In this document: in pieces, positions 26,366 to 34,757 of the stretch
Position numbering within the stretch: the first letter of the stretch is position 1
Layout of the letters: each line of letters begins with the position of its first letter
NCBI RefSeq assembly: GCF_001427105.1
Contig: NZ_LMGI01000001.1
Coordinates: forward strand, 372,001-436,000
From: Sphingopyxis sp. Root154
GTDB lineage: Bacteria > Pseudomonadota > Alphaproteobacteria > Sphingomonadales > Sphingomonadaceae
Length of the DNA stretch: 64,000 bases
Reading direction: 5' to 3'
Program-made: the position numbers and the translations under genes
Notes under the pieces: model-generated
What the model saw: only the letters and a program-made list of their open reading frames with translations
Databases searched by the model: none
Told to the model about the DNA's origin: nothing

Positions 26366-27391
26366 TCAGCTGGCGTGTGTGGAGGGGTGGAACAATTCTT
26401 CCACTGCCAAAGGCCGATCGATCAGTTTCTGATCGACCAGATCGGCGATGAAGCGTTCGAGGTTAAGCCGGTTTGCGGCGATGCCGTCGGGCCAGATATC
26501 CAGGCCCAGCGAAGCCTTCTGCCGCTCCTGCGCCAGGCATTGCAATGCGGTCACCGAATAACCGGTGTCGTGATAGAGGTCATAGGCATAATCCATCGCC
26601 TGACGGTCAATATCCATCAGCATCGGCGCCAGTTCGGGCAGGCGTTCGGCGACATCATCGCGCAGCGCCAGAATATGCATGATCGGGAAGTAGCCATTAC
26701 GCCGGTAATAGGCGAAACATTCGCTTTCGGTATCGGGGTAGAGCCGTCTGATCCCCTGCCCAGGCGCCAGCGCGCCCGCCGGCGGATGCGGCAGGATCAC
26801 GGCATCGGCCTGCCCCTGGCGCAGCATTTCGAACGGATCGCAATCGACAGGCAGCCGGGTGATCGGCAGGCCTTCGCGGTCGATTTCCTCGTCTGCCATG
26901 GTCATCCATTCGACCTCGGTCCAGGGCACGCCATATTCGCGCTGCAAATCACCCTTGGCCTGAACCGAAACCGTAACCTGAAAGGCGTGCAGGATTACCC
27001 GCCGTCCGGCCAGATCCTCGCCCCGCACCAGCCCACTGTTCTGCGCGACATAGATTTGCGCCTGACTAAACAGCCGCCGCTGGAACACCGGCGCCGCGGT
27101 AAAGCGCGCGCCGCGTGATCGGGCGATGACATAGGAGGCCAGCGAAACCTCTGCGATATCGAATTCGCGATCGTGCAACATGCGCCCGTGACGGCGGTCG
27201 CCATCTGCCCGCGACTCCAGCATCCCGACCTCTTTGGGCTGCAATTCAAGCCCGGGTGGCAAACGCAACCGGGCGTTGAAATAGGCCAGCGTGCGGTCGT
27301 ACCGATCAAGGGCGATCGACAGCCGGGTGGCTTGGCGCGACCCGTGACCGGCGGTTCGGTCCGTTGTAGGGGGATTGGTGACCATGTTCAT
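26366..27391 (-). CDS. 4,5-dihydroxyphthalate decarboxylase-like protein
   Basis: A 341-aa protein with the periplasmic-binding-protein-like fold of the Pht5/4,5-dihydroxyphthalate decarboxylase family. Typical phrases: LSIALDRYDRTLAYFNARL, FDIAEVSLASYVIARSRGA, FQRRLFSQAQIYVAQNSG and LPHPPAG. There is no signal peptide, which favours an enzyme over a transport binding protein. The ATG at 27391 has AGGGTGAG about 7 bases upstream; an alternative GTG at 27403 overlaps the stop of the upstream aldehyde dehydrogenase (GTGA). In the operon it suggests decarboxylation of an aromatic acid, but the family also holds uncharacterised members. Confidence 0.75.
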   Translation of the reverse strand: MNMVTNPPTTDRTAGHGSRQATRLSIALDRYDRTLAYFNARLRLPPGLELQPKEVGMLESRADGDRRHGRMLHDREFDIAEVSLASYVIARSRGARFTAAPVFQRRLFSQAQIYVAQNSGLVRGEDLAGRRVILHAFQVTVSVQAKGDLQREYGVPWTEVEWMTMADEEIDREGLPITRLPVDCDPFEMLRQGQADAVILPHPPAGALAPGQGIRRLYPDTESECFAYYRRNGYFPIMHILALRDDVAERLPELAPMLMDIDRQAMDYAYDLYHDTGYSVTALQCLAQERQKASLGLDIWPDGIAANRLNLERFIADLVDQKLIDRPLAVEELFHPSTHAS

Positions 27392-27399
27392 CTTGCCGC

Positions 27400-28932
27400 T
27401 CACCCTGCCGCATTGTTCATCAAGCGATCGAGAGCCGTTTTGGCCTGACCCAGCCGGGTATGGACCACCTTGTGCTCAAGGTAGGTCAGCAGTTCGTCCT
27501 TCGATTCCTCGCGTCCCAATGCGCTGTTCTTCCACCCGCCGAAGGGCGTGCCGAAATAGTGCCGGCTGGAATCATTGACCCAGACATAACCCGCCTCGAT
27601 CGCATCGGCCGTCTTGTGCGCGATGGTCAGGTCATTCGTCCAGACGCTGGCCGCCAGCCCCAGGTCGAGCGAGTTAACATCGGCGATCATCTGGTCATAA
27701 TCGTCCCAGCGGAACACACTGAGCACGGGACCGAATATCTCCTCACGCCCGATCCGCATATCCAGCGTGACATCGGCGAACAGCGCAGGTTCGACAAAAT
27801 TGCCCCCTGCGGGCAGGCCGTCGGGCCGCTCGCCGCCGCACACCAGCGTTGCGCCCTGTTCGACCCCGGACTGGACATAGTCCATGATCCGTCCCCAATG
27901 TGCCTTGCTGACCACCGGGCCAACGTCGGTCGTTTCATCATAAGCGACACCGACGCGATAATTCGCCAGCTTCTCGGCCATGCGGGCGACAAAGGCGTCA
28001 TAGATGCGCGCATGGACCAGGATCCGCGAATTGGAGCCGCATGCCTGCCCCTGGCAGACATTGAGGTTCATACCAAAGATCGCCCCGTCCACTGCCTGTT
28101 CAAGGTCGACATCGGGGAACACGACCATCGCGTTCTTGCCGCCCAGTTCCAGCGACACATGTTTGACGTAGCCCGATTCGGCAGCGCGCCGCTGGATAAC
28201 CAGCCCGGTGTTGACCGATCCGGTAAAGGCGAGCCGCTTGATGACGGGATGGGTCACGATCGCATCGCCCACCCCGGCATCGCCGGACACGATATTGACC
28301 ACGCCCGGCGGGAAGGCTTCGTTGAACAGCTTGCCCAGTGCCAACGTCGACAGCGATGTTTCATCCGAAGCCTTCAGCACCAGCGTGTTGCCGGTGATCA
28401 GCGACGGCAACGGCCGGGTGATGGCGAACATCGCCGGATGGTTGAAAGCGGTGATCCGTCCCACCACGCCATAAGCGCGGTGCGCGGTATAATGAAGATT
28501 GCCGGGGCTGGCGGGAATAACCTCACCCGTCAGCGAACGGGCCAGCGCCGGCCATCCCTTGATATAGGCATCGCAGATGTCGATATCGAACCGCATCGCC
28601 TGCACCGGATTGCCGCAATCGATCGCGTCGAGCATCGCGAGATCCTCGCGATTTTCCCGCACCAGCTGCGCGAATTTGAGCATGCACTCGCCACGCCCTT
28701 CCACGCCAAGCGCTTCCCAGGCAGGCTGCGCGCCCTTTGCCGCAACCACGGCGCGATCGACATCGGCGGCATCCGCAATCGGAACGCGCGTCACCGCCTC
28801 GCCGGTCGATGGGTTGGTCACCGGCGCGGTCTGTCCTGAACCACCCTGCACGAAGTCCCCGCCGATCAGCATCCGGAATTCGCGCCCGTCCAGGTACGCA
28901 GTCGCCGCATCGGCCATTGTGGTGGTCTCCAT
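27400..28932 (-). CDS. Aldehyde dehydrogenase (NAD(P)-dependent)
   Basis: A 510-aa aldehyde dehydrogenase superfamily enzyme. Catalytic residues are in place: Asn164 (TAFNHP), Glu262 in VSLELGGKNAMV and the nucleophile Cys298 in CQGQACGSNSR. The cofactor site includes FTGSVNTG. The ATG at 28932 follows AAGGAC by 8 bases. The EESKDELLTYLEHKVVH C-terminus is typical of betaine/vanillin-like branches. It lies 25 bases after the TPR gene and runs into the decarboxylase-like gene. It probably oxidises an aldehyde intermediate of the pathway encoded by the operon. Confidence 0.92.
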   Translation of the reverse strand: METTTMADAATAYLDGREFRMLIGGDFVQGGSGQTAPVTNPSTGEAVTRVPIADAADVDRAVVAAKGAQPAWEALGVEGRGECMLKFAQLVRENREDLAMLDAIDCGNPVQAMRFDIDICDAYIKGWPALARSLTGEVIPASPGNLHYTAHRAYGVVGRITAFNHPAMFAITRPLPSLITGNTLVLKASDETSLSTLALGKLFNEAFPPGVVNIVSGDAGVGDAIVTHPVIKRLAFTGSVNTGLVIQRRAAESGYVKHVSLELGGKNAMVVFPDVDLEQAVDGAIFGMNLNVCQGQACGSNSRILVHARIYDAFVARMAEKLANYRVGVAYDETTDVGPVVSKAHWGRIMDYVQSGVEQGATLVCGGERPDGLPAGGNFVEPALFADVTLDMRIGREEIFGPVLSVFRWDDYDQMIADVNSLDLGLAASVWTNDLTIAHKTADAIEAGYVWVNDSSRHYFGTPFGGWKNSALGREESKDELLTYLEHKVVHTRLGQAKTALDRLMNNAAG

Positions 28933-28957
28933 TAATTCAAGTCCTTCGGAAGAATGA

Positions 28958-30670
28958 TCAATCAGCTGTAGCGCAGCAGCTTTCGCCCGCGCCGGCCTCT
29001 GGCTCGCCAGCGGCATAGGCACTGCGGCGACAATAACAGGAGGCGGCGATCGGGATGTCGGCGGACGCAACCGCGATGTCCCGTTGCATCCGGATCATCG
29101 CCGCTTGATCGTCGCGGCCCAGGCGCACCAGACATTCGTACAGTCCGTGCAGGCTCCAGACATTATTGGGATGGACCTTTGCGCGCGGCAGGCTGCCGTC
29201 AAAGCCCAGATCGGCGCGATAGACGGCCTCGGCCTCGACCACATGGCCCTGTTCCAGCAGCAGCGCGCCATAGGCGTGCCGCACCGGCTGGAGCCACGAC
29301 CGGGGATCGGCATATTGCAACGCATCTTCCAGCTCGATCGCATTACGAAGATGGCCATAGGCGACGTCATAATCACCGACGCGATAGGCAAATTCGCCTT
29401 CCAGCATCGCCGCTGCCACCTTCAGGACATCGACTTCCTTGTTGGGCAGGCTCATCCGGCTATCCGGCACCTTGGCCAAGGCGGCATAAAATTCGACCTT
29501 CGCCGCCTCGGCCTCTTCGATCCGCCCCAGCGCCGACAACGCCACGCCGCGCGCATAACAGATCATCGCCACCGTCACGCAATACAGGTCGCGGTCCTCG
29601 GGCAGGTCGAGTTCCAGCACCTCTTCCCATTTGCCGAACCGGATCAGCACATGGACATAGGCGGACACATGGCTTTCCGCCCAATCGGCCATCGGCGGAC
29701 TGGTCACGCGCAAAATATGTTCGGGCAGGGCATCGCGGAGCCGACAGGCCGATTTCCATGCCTGATGAAAGCGCCCGATCATCATCGCGCCATAGGTCTG
29801 CACATAAAGATCATGCGCGCGGTAGATGTGATAGAAGCGCACCCCTTCCGCCCGGTCGAGATAGACATCATTGGCGGCGGCGGCGATTTCATTGGCATCG
29901 ATACAACCGCGATAATTGCCGACAGCGTTATCGATATGGCTGGCCATGTGCGCCATATGCGACGCTCCGGGCATCATGCGGCGGACGCGGTCGGCTTGGG
30001 GGATCGCCAGTTCGGGACGCGGCGACATTTCCATCAGGTGAATATAGAGATGGTTGAGCGCGGGATGTTTTTCCCCCTCGGGCGTGGCCATCGCGCGGGT
30101 CAGCACGCCGTCCGCCTCCAGCGTGCCGGGAACTTTAGGCTCGCCGGTCGGCAAATCCCACAACTGGCGCGGGCTGACGCACAGCAGCGCATCGGCAAAG
30201 AGCGACGCGACATCGAGATCCTCCGGAAACGCTCCGTAAACCTCGCGCATCGCATCGGCATAGGCGGTGTTGAGCGGCTGGCGTTCCATCGGCGGTAGAA
30301 ATTCGGCCGCGAAACGGCGCGGCAACGCCTCGATCAGCGCGCGCTCCACCGGCGTGATCCGATCCGCCAGCGCCTGCGCCCTCGCCAGCGCTGCGCGCGC
30401 CATTTCGCTCGATTGCACGAAATCACCGGCATCGAACAGGCGCCAGCCCTTGTTGTAATTGGGCCCCAAGGCAAAGGCGATGCCCCAATGGGCCATTGCG
30501 CAGCAGGGATCGTGATTGACCGCGCGTTCGAAGCAGCTTTGTGCTTCCTCGAAATTAAAGGCATAGGCCCAGTTGAGCCCGCGACCGAACCAGACCTGCG
30601 CCCGGACCGAGGAGGTCGTGACCGTGCGGCTATAATCCCCCAGGTCGTAATAATCCGCAGCCATCACCAT
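28958..30670 (-). CDS. Tetratricopeptide-repeat protein
   Basis: A 570-aa cytosolic, all-helical protein with TPR-like repeats. The first clear unit is GLNWAYAFNFEEAQSCFERA near residues 30-50, and later units are near 345-400 and 440-520 (YGALLLEQGHVVEAEAVYRA). The HWGIAFALGPNYNKGW signature is found in a family of bacterial TPR proteins often next to oxidoreductase genes. The C-terminus has a Cys pair (ESCCATAD) and an earlier SCYC. It starts at ATG 30670 or 30664 after AAAGGGGG. TPRs mediate protein contacts; the partner is unknown, and other operon products are candidates. Confidence 0.75.
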   Translation of the reverse strand: MVMAADYYDLGDYSRTVTTSSVRAQVWFGRGLNWAYAFNFEEAQSCFERAVNHDPCCAMAHWGIAFALGPNYNKGWRLFDAGDFVQSSEMARAALARAQALADRITPVERALIEALPRRFAAEFLPPMERQPLNTAYADAMREVYGAFPEDLDVASLFADALLCVSPRQLWDLPTGEPKVPGTLEADGVLTRAMATPEGEKHPALNHLYIHLMEMSPRPELAIPQADRVRRMMPGASHMAHMASHIDNAVGNYRGCIDANEIAAAANDVYLDRAEGVRFYHIYRAHDLYVQTYGAMMIGRFHQAWKSACRLRDALPEHILRVTSPPMADWAESHVSAYVHVLIRFGKWEEVLELDLPEDRDLYCVTVAMICYARGVALSALGRIEEAEAAKVEFYAALAKVPDSRMSLPNKEVDVLKVAAAMLEGEFAYRVGDYDVAYGHLRNAIELEDALQYADPRSWLQPVRHAYGALLLEQGHVVEAEAVYRADLGFDGSLPRAKVHPNNVWSLHGLYECLVRLGRDDQAAMIRMQRDIAVASADIPIAASCYCRRSAYAAGEPEAGAGESCCATAD

Positions 30671-30683
30671 TGCCCCCTTTGGC

Positions 30684-31115
30684 TCACACCAGGCTCACTT
30701 CGACGTCGATGTTGCCGCGCGTCGCCTGGTGATAGGGGCAGATATCGTGCGCGGCGTCCAATATCTTCCACGCCAGTTCCGGATCGACCCCGGGCAGGGT
30801 CACCGACAGTCGGGCCTTGATGAAGAAGGTGCCGTTGTAATCGCCGCTGCTGTTGCACAGATCGACCTCGGCATCGACGGCCGTGTCTGCGGGCAGCGGT
30901 GTGCCGAGCCGACCGGCGGCAAGGTTCATCGCCAGGATGAAGCAGCTGGACCAGCCGACGGCGAGCAATTGTTCCGGATTGGTGCCCGAACCACCCGCAC
31001 CGGGCGCAGACAGGCGAATGTCGAGCCGACCATCGTCGCTGCTCGCTTGCGCTTGCAGCACGCCCACCGTGCGCGTCGCGGCGGTGTAAAGCACCTTGCC
31101 CTCGTGAGCCGTCAT
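30684..31115 (-). CDS. ohr: Organic hydroperoxide reductase, Ohr/OsmC family
   Basis: A 143-aa peroxidase of the Ohr subgroup. The reactive cysteine is Cys58 (GWSSCF) and the resolving cysteine Cys126 (ICPYHQATRGNI), the signature that separates Ohr from OsmC. It reduces organic hydroperoxides using lipoylated proteins. AAGGGACGGGAC precedes the ATG at 31115. It lies between RidA and the TPR gene in the same operon and is not accompanied by an OhrR regulator. Its inclusion suggests that the pathway generates peroxides, which fits the FAD oxidase encoded downstream. Confidence 0.9.
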   Translation of the reverse strand: MTAHEGKVLYTAATRTVGVLQAQASSDDGRLDIRLSAPGAGGSGTNPEQLLAVGWSSCFILAMNLAAGRLGTPLPADTAVDAEVDLCNSSGDYNGTFFIKARLSVTLPGVDPELAWKILDAAHDICPYHQATRGNIDVEVSLV

Positions 31116-31179
31116 GTCCCGTCCCTTCACACATATTGTTCGGTGCCGCAGCCATGATCGGCTGAGGCACCGCAGACAA

Positions 31180-31599
31180 TCACCCGCGCGAGGCCGGGAC
31201 AACCGCCATCAGGTCGATCTCGACCAGGAAATCGGGATGACCGAGCCGGGTCACGCCAATCGCCGTGCTGGGCGGACGGATCGGCTTGTCGCCATATTGC
31301 GGCAAGGGTTGGTCGGCCCAACCCGGCGCATCGGGATTGCCTTCCTTCACATAGATACGACGATAGGTCACATCGTCCCAGGTCGCACCAGCGGCATGCA
31401 GCTGGATTTCGAGGCATTTCATGATGTGCAGATATTGCGCAGCAAAATCGCCCACCGCGACGCATTTGTAATTTTCGTCGGTTGGTGTCTGTCCGGCGAT
31501 GAACACCAGCTTCATGTCGCCTGAGACGGTCGCAACCCGGCCGTAGCCCGGGTGGGCGAACAGTTCGGGGGGATCCATGTCCACACGTTCAAAACCCAT
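31180..31599 (-). CDS. RidA/YjgF/UK114 family protein
   Basis: A 139-aa trimeric-fold protein of the Rid family. LVFIAGQTPTDENYK and CLEIQLHAAGATWDDVTYRRIYV correspond to the conserved core. RidA proper hydrolyses reactive enamines and imines; other Rid subfamilies act in catabolic operons on aminoacrylate-like intermediates. It is the first gene of the eight-gene operon, about 95 bases downstream of a near-consensus promoter. GGAGG lies 10 bases before the ATG. Being first in a catabolic operon suggests an imine-forming step, possibly from the FAD oxidase. Confidence 0.88.
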   Translation of the reverse strand: MGFERVDMDPPELFAHPGYGRVATVSGDMKLVFIAGQTPTDENYKCVAVGDFAAQYLHIMKCLEIQLHAAGATWDDVTYRRIYVKEGNPDAPGWADQPLPQYGDKPIRPPSTAIGVTRLGHPDFLVEIDLMAVVPASRG

Positions 31600-31693
31600 T
31601 TCAGCAATCCTCCATCAATGTTCGTCGATGCGAACGAAAACCGTCGGTACGCGATCCGAATCGCCGTGTGCTTTCCACTTCGCTTCGGAAAAT

Positions 31694-31722
31694 ATTGTAA
31701 GATTGACCTGACAACCTGTCAA
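31694..31722 (-). promoter_or_regulatory. Near-consensus sigma70-like promoter with operator-like motif (site A)
   Basis: On the minus strand: TTGACA (31717-31722), a 17-base spacer, TACAAT (31694-31699), reading into ridA and the seven genes after it. The -35 region continues as TTGACAGGTTGTCAGG, matching sites at 16469 and near 37183. TGACA-N3-TGTCA is an inverted repeat overlapping the -35 box, so a bound dimer would block polymerase. This is the strongest promoter I see in the window. Confidence 0.75.
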
Positions 31723-31745
31723 GTTAAGTCGCCGACATAAGGCAG

Positions 31746-32780
31746 TCAAAGCATGGCGATGATGATGACCCCGCCGAGTACAATGGCAAGCATGACAAGC
31801 GTTTCGGCCACGATCAGGACAAAAGGCCGCCAACCGACATCCAGCAAGGATTTGAGATTTGTTTTCACGCCGATCGCCGTGATCGCGATCACCAGACACC
31901 AGTGCGAAACCGTGCCGCCAAGCGTAGCCACGTCATCGGGAACCCAGCCCATGCTGTTGAGCGCAGCAAAGGCGAAGAACAGCAGCAGGAATCCCGGGAT
32001 ATATTGCAACACGCCCTTGGGGGCATCGCTGCCCTTGCCGCGGCCCAGCCAGACATAAGCCAGCACCACTACGGGCAGAAGCAAGGCAACCCGCATCAGT
32101 TTGACCAGCGTTGCCAGTTCGCCGACGCGCGGCGATATCGCCTTGCCCGCCGCCACCACCTGCGCGACATCGTGGATCGTCCCGCCTAGCACCACGCCCA
32201 TATCCTCGGCCCCGAGGGACAAAGCGGTCAGCAGCAAGGGATAGGCGATCATGGCAATCGTCGCCATCACGGTGACCACCGCGATGACCACCGCCAACGC
32301 TTGTTCGCTGTCCTTGTCGCGCGGCAGCACGCTCGATATCGCCGCCGCCGCCGATGCGCCGCAGACCGCGACCGCGCCGCCCGAAAGCACACCGAATTCA
32401 CGCGTCAGCCCCAGCAAGCGCGCACCCCAGACGCCGCACAGCACGGTCACCGCCATGGCGGCCGCCACCAGGGAGAGGGTCGCAGCCCCGATGGCGCCAA
32501 TATCGCTGAGCGCGATCCGAAGACCCAGCAACGCCACCCCAAACCGAAGGACAGAGCGGCCTGCCCACTCGATGCCGGACCGCACGCTTTCCAGATCATA
32601 GGTAAAATGGATCGCCAGCCCGATCAGCAGCGCGATCAGCATGGCCGGCGCGCCGTAATGCAGGCTGATGGCTTCGGCCGAAATGCCGCCCACCAGCGCG
32701 ATCAGCACACCGGGGTAATAGCGCGCGACCATTCCACTGCCGCTTGTCCGCGTCGCGGTGCCGAGGCTTAACTCTGTCAT
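31746..32780 (-). CDS. YeiH family putative sulfate/sulfite exporter
   Basis: A 344-aa inner-membrane protein with about ten hydrophobic segments. The conserved core GVLSGGAVAVCGASAAAAISS and GGTIHDVAQVVAAG identify the YeiH (PSE, conserved hypothetical 698) family. AGGGGCAGTTAG precedes the ATG. It is the last gene of the unit MBL hydrolase, catalase-like, YeiH. Family members are linked, with little direct evidence, to export of sulfate or sulfite-like anions. Here that hints at a sulfur-containing substrate, but a different small-anion role is possible. Confidence 0.85.
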   Translation of the reverse strand: MTELSLGTATRTSGSGMVARYYPGVLIALVGGISAEAISLHYGAPAMLIALLIGLAIHFTYDLESVRSGIEWAGRSVLRFGVALLGLRIALSDIGAIGAATLSLVAAAMAVTVLCGVWGARLLGLTREFGVLSGGAVAVCGASAAAAISSVLPRDKDSEQALAVVIAVVTVMATIAMIAYPLLLTALSLGAEDMGVVLGGTIHDVAQVVAAGKAISPRVGELATLVKLMRVALLLPVVVLAYVWLGRGKGSDAPKGVLQYIPGFLLLFFAFAALNSMGWVPDDVATLGGTVSHWCLVIAITAIGVKTNLKSLLDVGWRPFVLIVAETLVMLAIVLGGVIIIAML

Positions 32781-32790
32781 CTAACTGCCC

Positions 32791-33837
32791 CTAGTTCCGC
32801 TGGTCGGGGACCGACTGCCGTCGCTGGCGCGACAGGTCATAGGCCGCGCCGCGCGCCGCAATCATCGGATCCTCGGCCACGATTCCGTCGACCAGCGCGT
32901 CGGGACGAAAGGCCAGCACCGCTTCGGCAGCACCATTGTCGTCGGCCAGCCGATCGATCGTCAGCCGCCCCAGTTCGACCATCGCGCGATCATCCGGCCA
33001 TAGCGCGCTGGGGTCGTGCAGCGGGTCGCCCGGCGCGGCGATCTGGACGAACAGGCGAAAGCCCACTTTCTCGCGCGCCAGCCGCTGGGCCAGTTCGCGG
33101 CGCAAATAATCAGCGGACATTGCTGCTGCTTGGTCCGCAGACAGGGTTGCGCCCCCGGCATCGGGAAGCCAGCGATAACGGCCATACCGCACTTCGCCCG
33201 CCGCATTGGCAAAGGCAAAGGCATTGGCCTCGTAATAGGCCTGGGTGGCAAAGCTCACCGGTGCGGGTTTGGGCCGGGCAAGAAAGGTCGCGGCCTCTGG
33301 ATGACCGGCAAGATAGATTTGCAGCGGCGTAGGCTGCGCCGCGCCCCGGCTGCTTGCCACGGCGATCAGGAACCGGCGGAAATCTTCGGTATTCGCAGCC
33401 GGAAAGCCTGCGACAGAGCGGGTCACCACATCGGTTTCACGGCCATCGGCAAGATGGAATTTTACCGCCATACCGCGCGGATCGGCCATCGGCTGATTAT
33501 CGGCAAAGCCGGGAATGCCGGCGAAGTTGGAAAAACGCACCGTCGCGCGCAACGGCCCGCCGGCGAAATGCAGCGCGCGGCTGATCCCCGCCGCACCGGG
33601 GTCGGGGGTGAAACGACCTTCCGCCACAATACCCGTGGCATGCGCCGCCCGCGCGCCGGGGTGGATCCCGAACAACATGTTGATTGCCGCCATCACCCCT
33701 TCAGCCGAAGCCGAAGCGGGCAGATCCGGCACGCCCGAAAGGGAGGGGGCTGCCGCTTGCCCCCCCTCGCGCGCGGCTGCCGCGCATCCCCCCACCGCCA
33801 GCGCCGCAAGGATGGCTGCAAAGACGGAAGGCCTCAC
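32791..33837 (-). CDS. Catalase-like haem lipoprotein (SrpA family)
   Basis: A 348-aa exported protein related to small-subunit catalases and the SrpA group. The signal peptide ends in a lipobox AVGGC (Cys18). A candidate distal His is in RAAHATGIVAEGRFTP, an Asn in RFSNFAGIPGF, and the proximal-Tyr-like motif RGAAYDLSRQRR lies near the C-terminus. The GTG at 33837 overlaps the stop of the metallo-hydrolase gene (GTGA). These proteins usually have peroxidase rather than full catalase activity. It would act in the periplasm near the Tat-exported FAD oxidase, a plausible H2O2 sink. Confidence 0.82.
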   Translation of the reverse strand: MRPSVFAAILAALAVGGCAAAAREGGQAAAPSLSGVPDLPASASAEGVMAAINMLFGIHPGARAAHATGIVAEGRFTPDPGAAGISRALHFAGGPLRATVRFSNFAGIPGFADNQPMADPRGMAVKFHLADGRETDVVTRSVAGFPAANTEDFRRFLIAVASSRGAAQPTPLQIYLAGHPEAATFLARPKPAPVSFATQAYYEANAFAFANAAGEVRYGRYRWLPDAGGATLSADQAAAMSADYLRRELAQRLAREKVGFRLFVQIAAPGDPLHDPSALWPDDRAMVELGRLTIDRLADDNGAAEAVLAFRPDALVDGIVAEDPMIAARGAAYDLSRQRRQSVPDQRN

Positions 33838-34685
33838 CGGGTGAACTCTGGAAAGGCCGCAATCTTGCCCAGATCGTCGGGGTCGTGCGTGACAATGACC
33901 GTGGCCTTGCGATTGACCGCAAGCTTCTTCATCCGGTCGAGCGAGGCCAGAACATCGGCCCGGTCGCTGCTCAACGTCAACACCTCGCCGCGGTCATACA
34001 TTTCGTGAAAATGAGCCAGATCACCGCTCAACAGGATCGCGCCCGCGCCTTTCAGATTGACCAGCAGTCCGCTATGCCCCGGCGTATGCCCCGGCATGGC
34101 CAGCATGATGACGCTGCCGTCGCCAAAAACATCGCGATCACCGACCACCGGATCGACCGGTCGTTCCCCCGTCACCCACGGCATGACCGGGCCGGCTTCC
34201 ACCATCGGCGGTTTGGGATCCGACAACAGACCCTTGTAATCACCGTTGCCGATCAGCAAGGTCGCATTCGGAAAATCGCTGGCCTGGCCGATATGGTCGA
34301 TATGATAATGGCTGACCCCCACCTTGGTGATGTCTTCCGGGCGCACTCCGGCGCGTGCCAACTGGCTGACCATCGTTTCGCGCAAAGTGCCCGAAAAAAT
34401 GCCTTCGTCGCTGAGCGGCGCGCCCAGCATCGCAGCCGGTAGTCCGGCGTCCCACAAGAGATAATCATCCCCGTGCCGGATCAGATAGCAGCTGACGACG
34501 ATCGCGCGCGCCGGGCTCGCGTCATAATAGCCGCTATCGGAAAAGATTCGCGGCTGGTTGACCTGGGCCGTGCCGCAGTCGAGCCGGGACATGCTGACTT
34601 GCGCGCTTTGCCACGCGGCCGCCGGCAGCGCCGCGCCAAGGCCAAATACCGCCAGCATGAAACCGGCAAACCGTCTGCAATCCAT
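33834..34685 (-). CDS. Secreted metallo-beta-lactamase-fold hydrolase (lactonase-like)
   Basis: A 283-aa zinc hydrolase with a Sec signal ending near PAAAWQ. The zinc motif is SHYHIDHIG (His126, His128, Asp130, His131), followed by PGHTPGHSG, GDLAHF and THDPDD, giving the remaining ligands. The arrangement resembles AHL lactonases (AiiA-type) and other lactone or ester hydrolases. AGGGAGATCATGAT precedes the ATG. It follows the second TonB receptor after a 10-bp hairpin and is coupled to the catalase-like gene. The natural substrate is unknown: quorum-signal lactone or pathway lactone. Confidence 0.85.
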   Translation of the reverse strand: MDCRRFAGFMLAVFGLGAALPAAAWQSAQVSMSRLDCGTAQVNQPRIFSDSGYYDASPARAIVVSCYLIRHGDDYLLWDAGLPAAMLGAPLSDEGIFSGTLRETMVSQLARAGVRPEDITKVGVSHYHIDHIGQASDFPNATLLIGNGDYKGLLSDPKPPMVEAGPVMPWVTGERPVDPVVGDRDVFGDGSVIMLAMPGHTPGHSGLLVNLKGAGAILLSGDLAHFHEMYDRGEVLTLSSDRADVLASLDRMKKLAVNRKATVIVTHDPDDLGKIAAFPEFTR

Positions 34686-34708
34686 ATCATGATCTCCCTA
34701 TCGAAACG

Positions 34709-34740
34709 TCCCGGCGGAACGGCTGGCGCCTCCGCCGGGA
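34709..34740 (-). terminator. Perfect 10-bp hairpin between TonB receptor 2 and MBL hydrolase
   Basis: Arms TCCCGGCGGA and TCCGCCGGGA with a 12-base loop, 18 bases beyond the receptor stop on the minus strand. There is no strong T-run, so it probably gives partial termination or 3'-end stabilisation that lowers expression of the three downstream genes relative to the receptor. Confidence 0.55.
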
Positions 34741-34757
34741 AAGATTGTCAGTTCATG

